Shown here: positions 36,688 to 45,056 of the stretch, piece after piece
Layout of the letters: every line of letters starts with the position of its first letter
Position numbering within the stretch: position 1 is the first letter of the stretch
Assembly: GCF_001445575.1 (NCBI RefSeq)
Contig: NZ_CP013200.1
Location: forward strand, 310,001 to 374,000
Origin: Arthrobacter alpinus
GTDB lineage: Bacteria; Actinomycetota; Actinomycetes; Actinomycetales; Micrococcaceae
Reading direction: 5' to 3'
Length of the DNA: 64,000 nt
Translations under genes and position numbers: made by a program
The notes under the pieces: generated by a model
Databases searched by the model: none
What the model saw: only the letters and a program-made list of their open reading frames with translations
What the model was told of the DNA's origin: nothing

Positions 36688-39231
36688 ATGCAAGCATCCA
36701 CGCGCGCCTTCATCAAGCGCGGAGGTGCGGCCTGCGCCGCAGCTGCCGTCCTGCTGGGCGGCAGCTTCACTGTCGCTACGGCAGCGCCTTCAATCGATCC
36801 GACGACCGCTCCGACCAGTGCCTCCGTTACGTCAGAGGCCACCAGTTCAGCCACTCCCACGAGCGCACCGTCCGCGACTTCTTCCACCCCCTCCAGCACA
36901 GCACCGCTGCCCGACGGCCTTGCCAAGGCAGTGAAAGACGACCTGAACTTGAGCGTTGAGGAATTCAACGCCCAAGGTCAACTAGCCGCCACGGCCGCCC
37001 AAGTGCAGACCGAAGTTGTCAAGGCTGACCCCAACGCACAGGTCTCGATTGCCGGGGACACCATCAAGGTCCAGGCTTCTCCCGCCGCCGCTGCGGCAGC
37101 CAAGGCTGCCGCAGGCAGCGCCAAGGTGGCTGTCACATCAGTCAAGGCAGCTCCCCTGTCCACCAAAGTGGACGCAGCCAACGTTGACGCCCTGTTCGCT
37201 GACTATGTCGCCGAATTCGGCGCGGGAAAGCTGCAGTCAATCATGGTCAACAGCAACGATGAGTTCGTCATCCGCACCGGGGTTCCGGCCACGGGCGGCC
37301 CGGCAAACGGCGGCACGGCCATGAAGTCACGCTCTTTCTCGGCAACTGCCGCCCCTTCGGTCAGCGATTTCGCTGCCAAGTACAACAACGTAAAGATCGA
37401 GGCTGCCTCAGGCCCCGCCGCCGCGTACGCGAACGACGTGACAAACGGTCAGGGCTACGCCGCCTTTGACAACCCCCGCACAACCGGAGGGGCATGCAGC
37501 ATCGGCTGGAACGGCTTCAACAAAGCCGGCGCCCCGGCAGTTATCACCGCTGGCCACTGCACCGGTGACGGAGCTCTGACGGACGCCGTTCTCACCGATC
37601 CCGAGCAGGAGCCCGCCGTCACCGGAGACCTGACATCCGGAGGCCTAATGGGCCCCCTGGGCACCTTCGGCGCCTCACAATTCGGCGGCGTCGGCAACAC
37701 ACCCGCCACAGCCCCCACAGGCTGGCAGGGTGACAAAAACAAGCTCAACAACATCGGCACCGACGTAGCCGTCATTAACAACATCGATGCGAATGTCAAC
37801 CCGCTGGCCAAGGTCACCGACTGGAAAACTCCGGCCAACCCGAAGGCATCCGGCCCCCAGGTCACAGGCGTTTCCGACGCAGTTAGGGGTGCCGCTATTT
37901 GCAAGTCCGGCCGTACCACCGGCTGGACCTGCGGCACCGTGACCGAATTGGGCGTTTTCACGGTTGGGGGCACCACCTACCCGGAAGAAGAGGCCGCCTG
38001 CAACCCCGTGCCCACCGTCGAGGCATGCAATGACATTCGGGCCGTCCGCGGCTTCGGCTCCACGAGCCTCGCAGCCAACCGCGGCGACTCCGGCGGCGCC
38101 ATCATGGCCGGAAACCTTGCCGTGGGCATGATCAGCGCCGGCACGCCGGGCATCATTTCGTACGGCGTCAGCCTCACAGACGCCTTGAAGCACACTGGCG
38201 GCTACACCGTGAAGATCTTCCTGGAAACCCCCAAGGTCACCACCACGGCACCGGTCTACCGTGAAGGCGCCGTCACCGGCACCGTTGCCGGTGCACCTGC
38301 TGGCACCACGGTCTTGGTCACCATCGACGGCGTGACCGCTGACGCCGTGACGACTGAGGTTGCTGTTGGCGCCGATGGCAAGTGGATCGCCAAGGCCCCG
38401 AACGAAATCGGGACTTTCTCCGTTACCGCGAAGGCCAAAAATGGCTTCAGCACCTCGGAAACCACAGAAGCCTCCATTGAGGTCATCAAGGAGACTTTGG
38501 CCGCCCCGGCCATCACCACCCCCGCCAACAACGCCAGCGTTGCCGCCCCCGTCACCACCATCTCCGGTACCGGCAAGGCTGGCGCCAACGTTGAATTGAC
38601 CGGCGATGTCACGGACACCGCAGTAGTTGGCAACGACGGCAAGTGGTCCGTCACGATCAAGACGGGCCTGGAAGTTGGCGACTACACCGTCACTGCCAAG
38701 CAGACGTTGACCAACTGGAACGATTCCAAGACGACAACTAGCAAGTTCAGCGTTGTCTTGGCCGCCCCGGCCATCACCTCGCCGAGCAACGGCCAAGAAT
38801 TCGCCTTCGATCAGGGCCCTGCTGAAATTTCAGGTACCAACATTGACGGCGCAACGCTCACGGTCACCCTGAACGGCAAGGCCCAGACGGCCACTGTCGT
38901 TGACGGCACCTGGAACGTCGCTCTGGACTCAAAGCTGACCACCGGCAAGTACACTGTCACGGCCGTACAGACTGTTGGCGACGACAAGTCCCTCACGACT
39001 ACCTCGGCGTTCTCGGTATTGGCCGCCCCGTTGCCGGAACCGACCACGCCCCCGGTAACGCAGGAACCCACCCCAGCTCCGACGGTTGCTCCCACCAGGG
39101 CGCCCACCGATAACAACTTGGCCAACACTGGCGCATCCAGCTCGCTGCTAGTGCTCGGTGGAGCCGGTGGATTGCTACTCCTGGCCGGAGCGGTATTCTT
39201 GCTAATCCGCCGTCGCAACACCACAATCTAG
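36688..39231 (+). CDS. Secreted trypsin-like serine protease with Ig-like repeats and LANTG sorting signal
   Basis: An 847-aa surface protein. A signal peptide (about 1-33, KRGGAACAAAAVLLGG) precedes a pro-region (about 70-250). A streptogrisin/alpha-lytic-like protease domain follows, with triad His290 (TAGHCTG), Asp359 (GTDVAVINN) and Ser468 (RGDSGGAI). Three Ig-like modules of about 85-90 residues come next, recognisable by AAPAITTPANNASV, AAPAITSPSNGQEF and the 'DGKW' turns. The end has a Thr/Pro-rich wall spanner, LANTG (811-815), a hydrophobic helix and RRR. LAxTG is the class E sortase motif of high-GC Gram-positives. The protease is therefore likely displayed on the wall. The substrate is unknown. 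Confidence 0.92.
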   Translation: MQASTRAFIKRGGAACAAAAVLLGGSFTVATAAPSIDPTTAPTSASVTSEATSSATPTSAPSATSSTPSSTAPLPDGLAKAVKDDLNLSVEEFNAQGQLAATAAQVQTEVVKADPNAQVSIAGDTIKVQASPAAAAAAKAAAGSAKVAVTSVKAAPLSTKVDAANVDALFADYVAEFGAGKLQSIMVNSNDEFVIRTGVPATGGPANGGTAMKSRSFSATAAPSVSDFAAKYNNVKIEAASGPAAAYANDVTNGQGYAAFDNPRTTGGACSIGWNGFNKAGAPAVITAGHCTGDGALTDAVLTDPEQEPAVTGDLTSGGLMGPLGTFGASQFGGVGNTPATAPTGWQGDKNKLNNIGTDVAVINNIDANVNPLAKVTDWKTPANPKASGPQVTGVSDAVRGAAICKSGRTTGWTCGTVTELGVFTVGGTTYPEEEAACNPVPTVEACNDIRAVRGFGSTSLAANRGDSGGAIMAGNLAVGMISAGTPGIISYGVSLTDALKHTGGYTVKIFLETPKVTTTAPVYREGAVTGTVAGAPAGTTVLVTIDGVTADAVTTEVAVGADGKWIAKAPNEIGTFSVTAKAKNGFSTSETTEASIEVIKETLAAPAITTPANNASVAAPVTTISGTGKAGANVELTGDVTDTAVVGNDGKWSVTIKTGLEVGDYTVTAKQTLTNWNDSKTTTSKFSVVLAAPAITSPSNGQEFAFDQGPAEISGTNIDGATLTVTLNGKAQTATVVDGTWNVALDSKLTTGKYTVTAVQTVGDDKSLTTTSAFSVLAAPLPEPTTPPVTQEPTPAPTVAPTRAPTDNNLANTGASSSLLVLGGAGGLLLLAGAVFLLIRRRNTTI

Positions 39232-39273
39232 GGTCCATCCGGACACTAGATTGTCAATGAAGTACAAATACTG

Positions 39274-39331
39274 ACGGACCCACGCGGGTGCGAATGTAAG
39301 GCGTGGGTCCCGTTCACTTTGGACGGGACCC
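39274..39331 (+). promoter_or_regulatory. Attenuator-like competing hairpins after the protease gene
   Basis: Three arms lie in order: A ACGGACCCACGC (39274-39285), B GCGTGGGTCCCGT (39301-39313) and C ACGGGACCC (39323-39331). B can pair with A (10 bp GGACCCACGC/GCGTGGGTCC) or with C (9 bp GGGTCCCGT/ACGGGACCC), not with both. It lies between the protease stop and the lipoprotein start. There is no strong T tract. Confidence 0.55.
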
Positions 39332-39353
39332 ACTGCCGTTAAACGGAGGCACA

Positions 39354-39893
39354 ATGAACAGCAAGAAGATTTCCGCAATCGTCCTCACCGCCACCCTGGC
39401 AGGAGCCCTCGGCATGAGCGCATGCAAACCCACCCAAGACCCCGAAACACCAGCAGCGGCTCAGAGCGCCAGTCCGTCAGCCAGTACCGAGCAGACCAAC
39501 ACCATGTTGGCGCTCAATGATTCACTGCGGAGCGAACTCGGTGACGCCTATGCGGACTCCTGGATCGAGGGGAACCAGCTGCACGTTGCCGTGACCACGG
39601 AAGCAGCCGCCGCGACTGTGAAGGCTGCCGGGGCGATTTCGCACCTTGTCACCTTGGACGCGGCCCAACTTGAAACAGCACTTCAAGCGGTCATGGCTTG
39701 GCGCAGCTCGCTGCCAACGGAACAAGGCGCAGCCATCCACAAAGTCATCCCCGACGGACGCACGGGAACCGTCACCGTCTTTGTGGCCCCCGAGCAACTA
39801 GACTCCGTCGCCAAGTCAGCAGCTACAGACAAGCCTGCCGGAGACGTACCGTTGCTCTTCAAAGAATCCACCGGACTTGCCACCGCGCTGTAG
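39354..39893 (+). CDS. Putative lipoprotein, function unknown
   Basis: A 179-aa protein. The signal sequence MNSKKISAIVLTATLAGALGM ends in SAC-K, a plausible if imperfect lipobox with the lipid-bearing Cys at residue 23. A Ser/Thr/Ala/Pro linker and a small mixed domain of about 140 residues follow. I do not recognise the domain. ATG 39354 is chosen because ACGGAGG lies six bases upstream; the frame is open to 39303. It follows the wall-anchored protease across the competing hairpins, so it may be partly co-transcribed and act on the same surface. Confidence 0.7.
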   Translation: MNSKKISAIVLTATLAGALGMSACKPTQDPETPAAAQSASPSASTEQTNTMLALNDSLRSELGDAYADSWIEGNQLHVAVTTEAAAATVKAAGAISHLVTLDAAQLETALQAVMAWRSSLPTEQGAAIHKVIPDGRTGTVTVFVAPEQLDSVAKSAATDKPAGDVPLLFKESTGLATAL

Positions 39894-39927
39894 CCCTGGC
39901 TGCTGTTCCGCTCGCTAAGATGACACC

Positions 39928-40932
39928 ATGATCCATACATTCCGGGCGGACGACGCCGTCGAACTTGCCGTCCTTGAGCGCAGCGGCTTCATAGAATCCC
40001 GGCACATAGGTTCGGCCGTTGTCCTGGCTGGCGATGGCTCGGTCGTGACAGCTCTAGGCGACATCAGCTCCCCCATCTATCCGCGCTCGGCTATCAAGCC
40101 TTTCCAAGCTCTGGCCGCCATGCAGTCAGGAGTCCCCTTGCGTGGGGCGCAGGTGGCTTTGGCAGCTGGAAGCCACACGGGTTCATTGGAACATATGGAT
40201 GTAGTCGAAGGGATGCTCAAGGCAGCAGGCCTCAAGGAAGCCAACCTCGGCTGCCCGGCCGATTGGCCCAGCGATCCCGAAGCCCGTGCCTGGCTGGTCC
40301 GGTCTGGCCGCGGCAAGTCAAAATTGGCTATGGCCTGCTCCGGCAAGCATGCAGCTTTTCTCTGGGCTTGCACGGAAAACGGCTGGGATCTGGACGGCTA
40401 TCTGGAACCCAACCACCCCATGCAGCGGGCCGCGCGAACCACTCTGGAGGAATACACCGAAGAATCGGTGCACCACACAGGGACCGATGGCTGTGGCGCC
40501 CCCGTCATGGCCGTGACTCTCACCGGACTCGCCAGGGCCTTCACCACATTGGCCAAGGCTCCGTCGGATAAAAACGCCAATGCCCGGGCCGCCACCATCG
40601 CCACCTCCATGCTGGACTATCCGTGGGCTGTAGAAGGCCACGGCCGCCCCAACACAGTGGTCATGGATGAACTCGGCGTCCTAGCCAAACTGGGTGCTGA
40701 AGGCGTTCTTGCCATGGCCGCCCCGACGGGGGCCAGTGTCGCCGTGAAAATCCTTGACGGCAATGGCCGCGCCGCAACCCTCGTGGGCCTGACGTTGTTG
40801 GCGGCAAGCGGCGCCCTCGACATTCCCGCGGTGGCCGAGGTACTCAGCAAAGTGGTCCCCCCGGTTCTCGGCGGCAGCCACCGTGCCGGCAGCCTCCGTC
40901 TAGGCCAGGCAGTCAGCGCACTCCTGAACTAG
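39928..40932 (+). CDS. Asparaginase, Rhizobium etli type (class 3)
   Basis: A 334-aa enzyme expected to hydrolyse L-asparagine to aspartate and ammonia. It belongs to the ReAV-like family, unrelated to E. coli AnsA/AnsB, with a beta-lactamase-like site. It has Ser54-x-x-Lys57 in PRSAIKPFQ, the second Ser in AAGSHTGS (about 82), and the metal/Cys motif MACSGKHAAF (Cys137, Lys140). All conserved motifs are present. The ATG is six bases after TAAGAT (39916-39921), giving a leaderless start. The stop codon TAG is the first three bases of dispersed repeat copy B. Confidence 0.9.
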   Translation: MIHTFRADDAVELAVLERSGFIESRHIGSAVVLAGDGSVVTALGDISSPIYPRSAIKPFQALAAMQSGVPLRGAQVALAAGSHTGSLEHMDVVEGMLKAAGLKEANLGCPADWPSDPEARAWLVRSGRGKSKLAMACSGKHAAFLWACTENGWDLDGYLEPNHPMQRAARTTLEEYTEESVHHTGTDGCGAPVMAVTLTGLARAFTTLAKAPSDKNANARAATIATSMLDYPWAVEGHGRPNTVVMDELGVLAKLGAEGVLAMAAPTGASVAVKILDGNGRAATLVGLTLLAASGALDIPAVAEVLSKVVPPVLGGSHRAGSLRLGQAVSALLN

Positions 40933-40998
40933 TCCCCACTTGCCGGCCCGATAAATCGCTGAAGCGATTTCCCGGGAACCTGGCAAGCGTGGGCCCAA
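40930..40998. repeat. 69-bp dispersed hairpin repeat, copy B
   Basis: Begins at the TAG stop of the asparaginase gene and ends at GGGCCCAA. The inner stem is AAATCGC/GCGATTT with loop TGAA. The outer stem is CCCAC-TTGCC with GGCAA-(GC)-GTGGG. Compared with copy A, the substitutions C to T and G to A fall on paired positions, so the stem is kept. Confidence 0.85.
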
Positions 40999-41013
40999 AC
41001 TTACTCGACCAAA

Positions 41014-41059
41014 CAATCGCTGAAGCGATTTCCCGGGAACCTGGCAAGCGTGGGCCCAA
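41014..41059. repeat. Partial third copy of the dispersed hairpin repeat
   Basis: Identical to the right-hand two thirds of copy B (CAATCGCTGAAGCGATTTCC through GGGCCCAA) but lacking the left outer arm, which is replaced by CTTACTCGACC. It lies 61 bp downstream of the same point in copy B, so it looks like a tandem partial duplication. Confidence 0.85.
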
Positions 41060-41130
41060 CCAGCCTGCCAAGCCCACCCAACCCAGCCATCCGGCGTCGA
41101 ACATCCCCATCAAAAACTGTAGGAGTGCCC

Positions 41131-41484
41131 ATGGTTGCCCGCCGCCGCATCGACATTGCCGAGGGAAGCGCCGCCCTGGCCGCCTGGCGCGGCGGAGAAC
41201 GTGGCCGCGCCGTGACAGCCATGGCCGTGCGCTACGCCTTGGAAGAAGTGGCCGCGCGTGCCCCGGGGAACTCCGTGGAAGTGCGCGTGCCACCCTACGG
41301 CGTCACCCAATGCATCCCCGGACCCAGGCACACCCGCGGCACCCCTCCCAATGTGGTGGAGTGCGACGCCGGGACCTGGCTGGAGCTGGTGACCGGCACC
41401 TTGGACTGGGCAGACGCCGTGGAACGCGGTCTGGTGGCGGCCTCTGGATTGCGTGCGGACCTATCCGCCGAACTGCCCCTGTAG
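41131..41484 (+). CDS. Sterol carrier-like family protein
   Basis: A 117-aa protein: [19 protein letters not shown], then [26 protein letters not shown] and [13 protein letters not shown] near the middle. It ends [15 protein letters not shown]. It matches the short actinobacterial 'sterol carrier family' proteins related to the C-terminal SCP-2-like domain of mycothiol-dependent maleylpyruvate isomerase-type proteins. The biochemical role is not known. ATG 41131 follows AGGAG by five bases; the frame is open to 41050, through repeat copy C. It precedes a small membrane protein and purF. Confidence 0.78.
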   Translation: MVARRRIDIAEGSAALAAWRGGERGRAVTAMAVRYALEEVAARAPGNSVEVRVPPYGVTQCIPGPRHTRGTPPNVVECDAGTWLELVTGTLDWADAVERGLVAASGLRADLSAELPL

Positions 41485-41539
41485 CGAACTTTTCTTACCT
41501 TCGCAGGGGACTCCAAGCTGGGCCGGGTACCCTTGAAGG

Positions 41540-41863
41540 ATGACTTCCCAGCCTGAACCCACTGCCGGAGAGCCCCGCAAACTCAATGTGCGCCGCGCCC
41601 CGAAGTACGTCCCGTTCTTGATCGCCGGCGCCTTGGTCGGCGTTGTGGCAGCAGCCATTTTCACCTCTATGGCTCCGCCCAGCGAACAATTTACAACCTC
41701 ATCCATCTTCGGATTTTTCACTGTTTTGCTACTGGTCCCCGGCGTGATCCTCGGCGCGGCACTCGCCCTGATTTTGGACAAGCGGAGTCTGCGCCGGAGC
41801 AAGACGCTCGTTGCGCAGCCTCTCCCTGATGAGGGCACCAACCCTGAAGCTGAGATCGCCTAA
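41540..41863 (+). CDS. Small two-helix membrane protein
   Basis: A 107-aa protein. It has a polar N-terminus, two hydrophobic helices (PFLIAGALVGVVAAAIFTSM and FFTVLLLVPGVILGAALALIL) and a charged cytoplasmic tail. Similar unnamed proteins sit upstream of purF in related genomes, as far as I recall. The function is unknown. The ATG lies six bases after TACCCT (41528-41533), which indicates a leaderless mRNA. Confidence 0.72.
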   Translation: MTSQPEPTAGEPRKLNVRRAPKYVPFLIAGALVGVVAAAIFTSMAPPSEQFTTSSIFGFFTVLLLVPGVILGAALALILDKRSLRRSKTLVAQPLPDEGTNPEAEIA

Positions 41864-41954
41864 ATACGCCGCCTGCGGCCCCCCTTACTTCACCCAAGCC
41901 ACCAGTTGGATATAACCCACATCACAACAGGTCGTGGCGTCCGTCATTACATGA

Positions 41955-41960
41955 GATAAT
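41955..41960 (+). promoter_or_regulatory. -10 element of the leaderless purF promoter
   Basis: GATAAT, one mismatch from TATAAT, ends six bases before the GTG start of purF, leaving no room for a ribosome binding site. No convincing -35 is seen. It is the closest match to consensus among the leaderless promoters of this window. Confidence 0.6.
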
Positions 41961-41966
41961 TTTCTC

Positions 41967-43532
41967 GTGGCACGCGGAGACGGAAAACTATCCCATGATC
42001 TTTTACCCGGCGAAAAGGGACCTCAGGACGCTTGTGGCGTTCTGGGCATCTGGGCACCCGGTGAAGAGGTTGCAAAACTAACCTATTACGGACTGTATTC
42101 ACTACAGCACCGTGGTCAGGAGTCTGCTGGCATCGCAACGAGCGATGGCAAGCGGATCAGTGTGTATAAAGACATGGGACTCGTATCCCAGGTCTTTGAC
42201 GAACCCACACTGAACACCCTGACCGGACACATGGCTGTGGGCCATTGTCGCTACTCCACCACAGGTGCGGCCAATTGGGCTAACGCTCAGCCGACCCTGG
42301 GTGCAACTGGCAGCGGCACCGTCGCTCTGGCGCACAACGGCAACCTGACCAACTCTGCTGAACTGCATGAGATGGTCATTGCCCAGTATGGCATTCCCAC
42401 TGATGGCGAAATGGCCCAGGGAAACACCACCGATACTGCGTTGGTCACCACCTTGTTGCGCGGCAAAGAAGGCAGCTCTCTTGAAGAGACCGCCATGGAA
42501 TTGCTGCCCAAGATCCACGGCGCCTTCAGCTTCGTCTTCATGGACGAACACACCCTATACGCCGCACGTGACCCGCACGGCGTCCGCCCACTGGTTCTGG
42601 GACGCCTCGAAAGTGGTTGGGTAGTGGCCTCCGAGGACGCCGCTCTGAACACCATTGGCGCCACGTTGATCCGTGAAATCGAACCCGGCGAATTCATCGC
42701 CATCGATGAAGACGGCGTGCGCACCCAGAAATTCGCCCCGGCCACACCCGCTGGTTGCGTTTTCGAGTACGTTTACTTGGCCCGCCCCGACGCCACCATT
42801 GCCGGCCGCTCCGTGTACGAGTCCCGCGTGGAAATGGGCCGCCAGTTGGCCCGCGAAAGCCACTACGACGCTGACCTGGTCATCCCGGTTCCGGAATCCG
42901 GCACCCCGGCAGCCATTGGCTATGCCGAGCAGTCGGGTATCCCCTTTGCTCACGGCTTCGTGAAGAACGCCTACGTTGGCCGTACCTTCATCCAGCCCAG
43001 CGATACCCTGCGCAAGCTCGGCATCAAGCTCAAGCTCAGCGCCCTTGAATCCGTCATTCGCGGCAAGCGCATTGTTGTGGTGGATGATTCCATTGTCCGC
43101 GGCAACACGCAGCGCGCCGTGGTGCGCATGCTCAAGGAAGCCGGCGCCGCTGAAGTGCACGTGAAGATTTCTTCACCGCCCGTACGCTGGCCATGCTTCT
43201 ACGGCATTGATTTCGCCTCCCGTGCGGAACTGATCGCCAACGGTGCTGCCATTGACGAGATTGCTAAGTCCATCGGCGCCGATTCTCTGGAGTACATCTC
43301 CGAAGACGGCATGATTGACGCCACGCTGCAGCCTCGCGAACGCCTTTGCACCGCATGTTTCACGGGCACTTACCCGATTGAACTTCCCAGCAGCGACCGT
43401 TTGGGCAAGAACTTGCTCGAGCGCACCAAGCCGGGCAACGCCACCCCTTCCACCGGCTGCGATCCGGGTCCTGATTCGGAACTGGAAACTGTTCTGACCG
43501 ATCAAGACCGCACCGCCGCCACCGGTTCTTAA
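41967..43532 (+). CDS. purF: Amidophosphoribosyltransferase
   Basis: First committed step of purine synthesis (PRPP + glutamine to phosphoribosylamine). The 521-aa protein has an 11- to 22-residue propeptide and then Cys23 (DACGVLGIW), the glutaminase nucleophile exposed after cleavage. The phosphoribosyltransferase PRPP loop is VVVDDSIVRGNTQ. Cys residues in WPCFYGIDF and RLCTACFTG fit a [4Fe-4S] cluster, as in the Bacillus-type enzyme. The start is GTG with no leader. purM follows 22 bp downstream. Confidence 0.97.
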   Translation: MARGDGKLSHDLLPGEKGPQDACGVLGIWAPGEEVAKLTYYGLYSLQHRGQESAGIATSDGKRISVYKDMGLVSQVFDEPTLNTLTGHMAVGHCRYSTTGAANWANAQPTLGATGSGTVALAHNGNLTNSAELHEMVIAQYGIPTDGEMAQGNTTDTALVTTLLRGKEGSSLEETAMELLPKIHGAFSFVFMDEHTLYAARDPHGVRPLVLGRLESGWVVASEDAALNTIGATLIREIEPGEFIAIDEDGVRTQKFAPATPAGCVFEYVYLARPDATIAGRSVYESRVEMGRQLARESHYDADLVIPVPESGTPAAIGYAEQSGIPFAHGFVKNAYVGRTFIQPSDTLRKLGIKLKLSALESVIRGKRIVVVDDSIVRGNTQRAVVRMLKEAGAAEVHVKISSPPVRWPCFYGIDFASRAELIANGAAIDEIAKSIGADSLEYISEDGMIDATLQPRERLCTACFTGTYPIELPSSDRLGKNLLERTKPGNATPSTGCDPGPDSELETVLTDQDRTAATGS

Positions 43533-43554
43533 GAACTCGTAAGAAAGAGACGCC

Positions 43555-44703
43555 ATGACCAACGCCTCCCATGAGTCAGCCACCCAGGGAATTACTTACG
43601 CCAGCGCAGGTGTCGATACCGAAGCGGGCGACCTCGCCGTTGAGCTGATGAAGGAAGCCGTCAAGGCCACCCACGGCCCGTCCGTGGTGGGCGGGTTCGG
43701 CGGATTCGCCGGCCTGTATGACGTTTCCAAGCTGCTGACGTTCAAGAAGCCGCTCCTGGCCACCTCGACCGATGGAGTGGGCACCAAGGTCGCCATCGCG
43801 CAGGCCATGGACATCCACGACACCATTGGTTACGACCTCGTCGGCATGGTTGTCGATGACATCGTCGTAGTTGGCGCCGAGCCGCTCTTCATGACCGACT
43901 ACATCGCTACCGGCAAAGTAGTTCCGCAGCGCGTGGCCGACATCGTCCGCGGCATCGCAGCAGCCTGCAAGGTTGCCGGAACCGCATTGGTGGGTGGAGA
44001 GACTGCTGAGCACCCTGGCCTGTTGGCTCCGGATGAGTACGACGTCGCAGGTGCTTGCACCGGTGTCGTCGAGGCTGATCTGCTGCTGGGTCCGGAACGG
44101 GTTCGCGCCGGCGATGTCATCATTGGCATGGCTTCCTCGGGTCTGCACTCCAACGGCTACTCACTGGTTCGCCGCGTCATCAACCACGCCGGCTGGTCCC
44201 TGGACCGTCAGGTTGCCGACTTCGGCCGTACCTTGGGCGAGGAACTCCTCGAACCCACTCGCGTGTACGCCGCAGACTGCTTGGATCTGACCCGTTACCT
44301 CCCGGTCACCCAGGAAAAAGCCGTTCATGGCTTTAGCCACGTTACCGGTGGTGGCCTCGCCGCCAACTTGGCCCGCGTTCTGCCCCAGGGCCTCATCGGC
44401 ACCGTGGACCGCTCCACCTGGAGCCTGCCGTCCATCTTCAACGTTGTCTCGCAGCTGGGTAACGTGCCGTTGGCCGATCTGGAGCGCACCCTGAACCTGG
44501 GCGTTGGCATGGTGGCCGTGGTTTCTGCCGATGCTGCCGATGACGCCATCGCCCGCCTGAACTCACGCGGCCTGCCGTCATGGGTCATGGGAACGGTCAC
44601 GGCCGAAGCATCGGATTCCGATAAGACCGGTTCTGATTACACTCAGGGTGCCAAGGGCGTCAACGGCGGCGCAGTCCGCCTGGTGGGCAACTACGCTTCA
44701 TAG
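43555..44703 (+). CDS. purM: Phosphoribosylformylglycinamidine cyclo-ligase (AIR synthetase)
   Basis: Closes the imidazole ring (FGAM to AIR). The 382-aa protein has the GVDTEAGDLAVELMK start, STDGVGTKVAIA, DDIVVVGAEPLFMTDYIA and GGETAEHPG. It also has FSHVTGGGLAANLARVLP. The C-terminus carries a Thr/Asp-rich insert (EASDSDKTGSDYTQ) before the final strand. AAGAAAGAGA precedes the ATG. It is the second gene of purF-purM and ends before a long hairpin. Confidence 0.97.
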   Translation: MTNASHESATQGITYASAGVDTEAGDLAVELMKEAVKATHGPSVVGGFGGFAGLYDVSKLLTFKKPLLATSTDGVGTKVAIAQAMDIHDTIGYDLVGMVVDDIVVVGAEPLFMTDYIATGKVVPQRVADIVRGIAAACKVAGTALVGGETAEHPGLLAPDEYDVAGACTGVVEADLLLGPERVRAGDVIIGMASSGLHSNGYSLVRRVINHAGWSLDRQVADFGRTLGEELLEPTRVYAADCLDLTRYLPVTQEKAVHGFSHVTGGGLAANLARVLPQGLIGTVDRSTWSLPSIFNVVSQLGNVPLADLERTLNLGVGMVAVVSADAADDAIARLNSRGLPSWVMGTVTAEASDSDKTGSDYTQGAKGVNGGAVRLVGNYAS

Positions 44704-44720
44704 CTTCACACGACGTTTCG

Positions 44721-44790
44721 AAAAGGGACGGCGTTTGCGTAAAAAGAGGGTGCTAGACGACCGTCTCTTTACGCAAACGCCGTCCCTTTT
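44721..44790. terminator. Long bidirectional hairpin after purM
   Basis: AAAAGGGACGGCGTTTGCGT-AAA (44721-44743) is perfectly complementary to 44768-44790, a 23-bp stem. The stem ends in AAAA/TTTT, so an outer U-rich edge exists on both strands. It lies 18 bp after the purM stop. Confidence 0.85.
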
Positions 44791-44856
44791 GCATCCCCCA
44801 GGCCGAGTAGGTGCGCTGGACCCACAGCGTCCAGGGCCCCGTGCCAGCGGCTGGAT

Positions 44857-44961
44857 ATTGGGAGGGCGTGGGTGGGCCCCCGATCGCGAGGGACCCGCGG
44901 TGAGCTTGCGAGCATTGGGAGGGCGTGGCTGGGGCCCCGATCGCGAGGGACCCGAGGTGAG
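44857..44961. repeat. Two tandem 48-bp direct repeats, period 57 bp
   Basis: Copy 1 (44857-44904) and copy 2 (44914-44961) both run from ATTGGGAGGGCGTGG to GGTGAG around a core CCCCGATCGCGAGGGACCCG, with about three mismatches. They lie in the 353-bp convergent gap 44704-45056 between purM and the DUF3073 gene. No ORF in the gap is credible. The role is unknown. Confidence 0.75.
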
Positions 44962-45056
44962 GAACGAGCCGTGGGAGTGATTGGGGAACAACAAAATCCC
45001 CACACATCGCTTTCGCGTCGTGCAGGGTTTGTTGAGTTTAGGTCTGTCAGACGGTC

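Noticed and set aside
37675..38796. 373-aa minus-strand frame opposite the protease gene
   Set aside because: Antisense shadow of the protease and Ig-like modules; Gly/Asp-rich composition mirrors the repeated coding strand.
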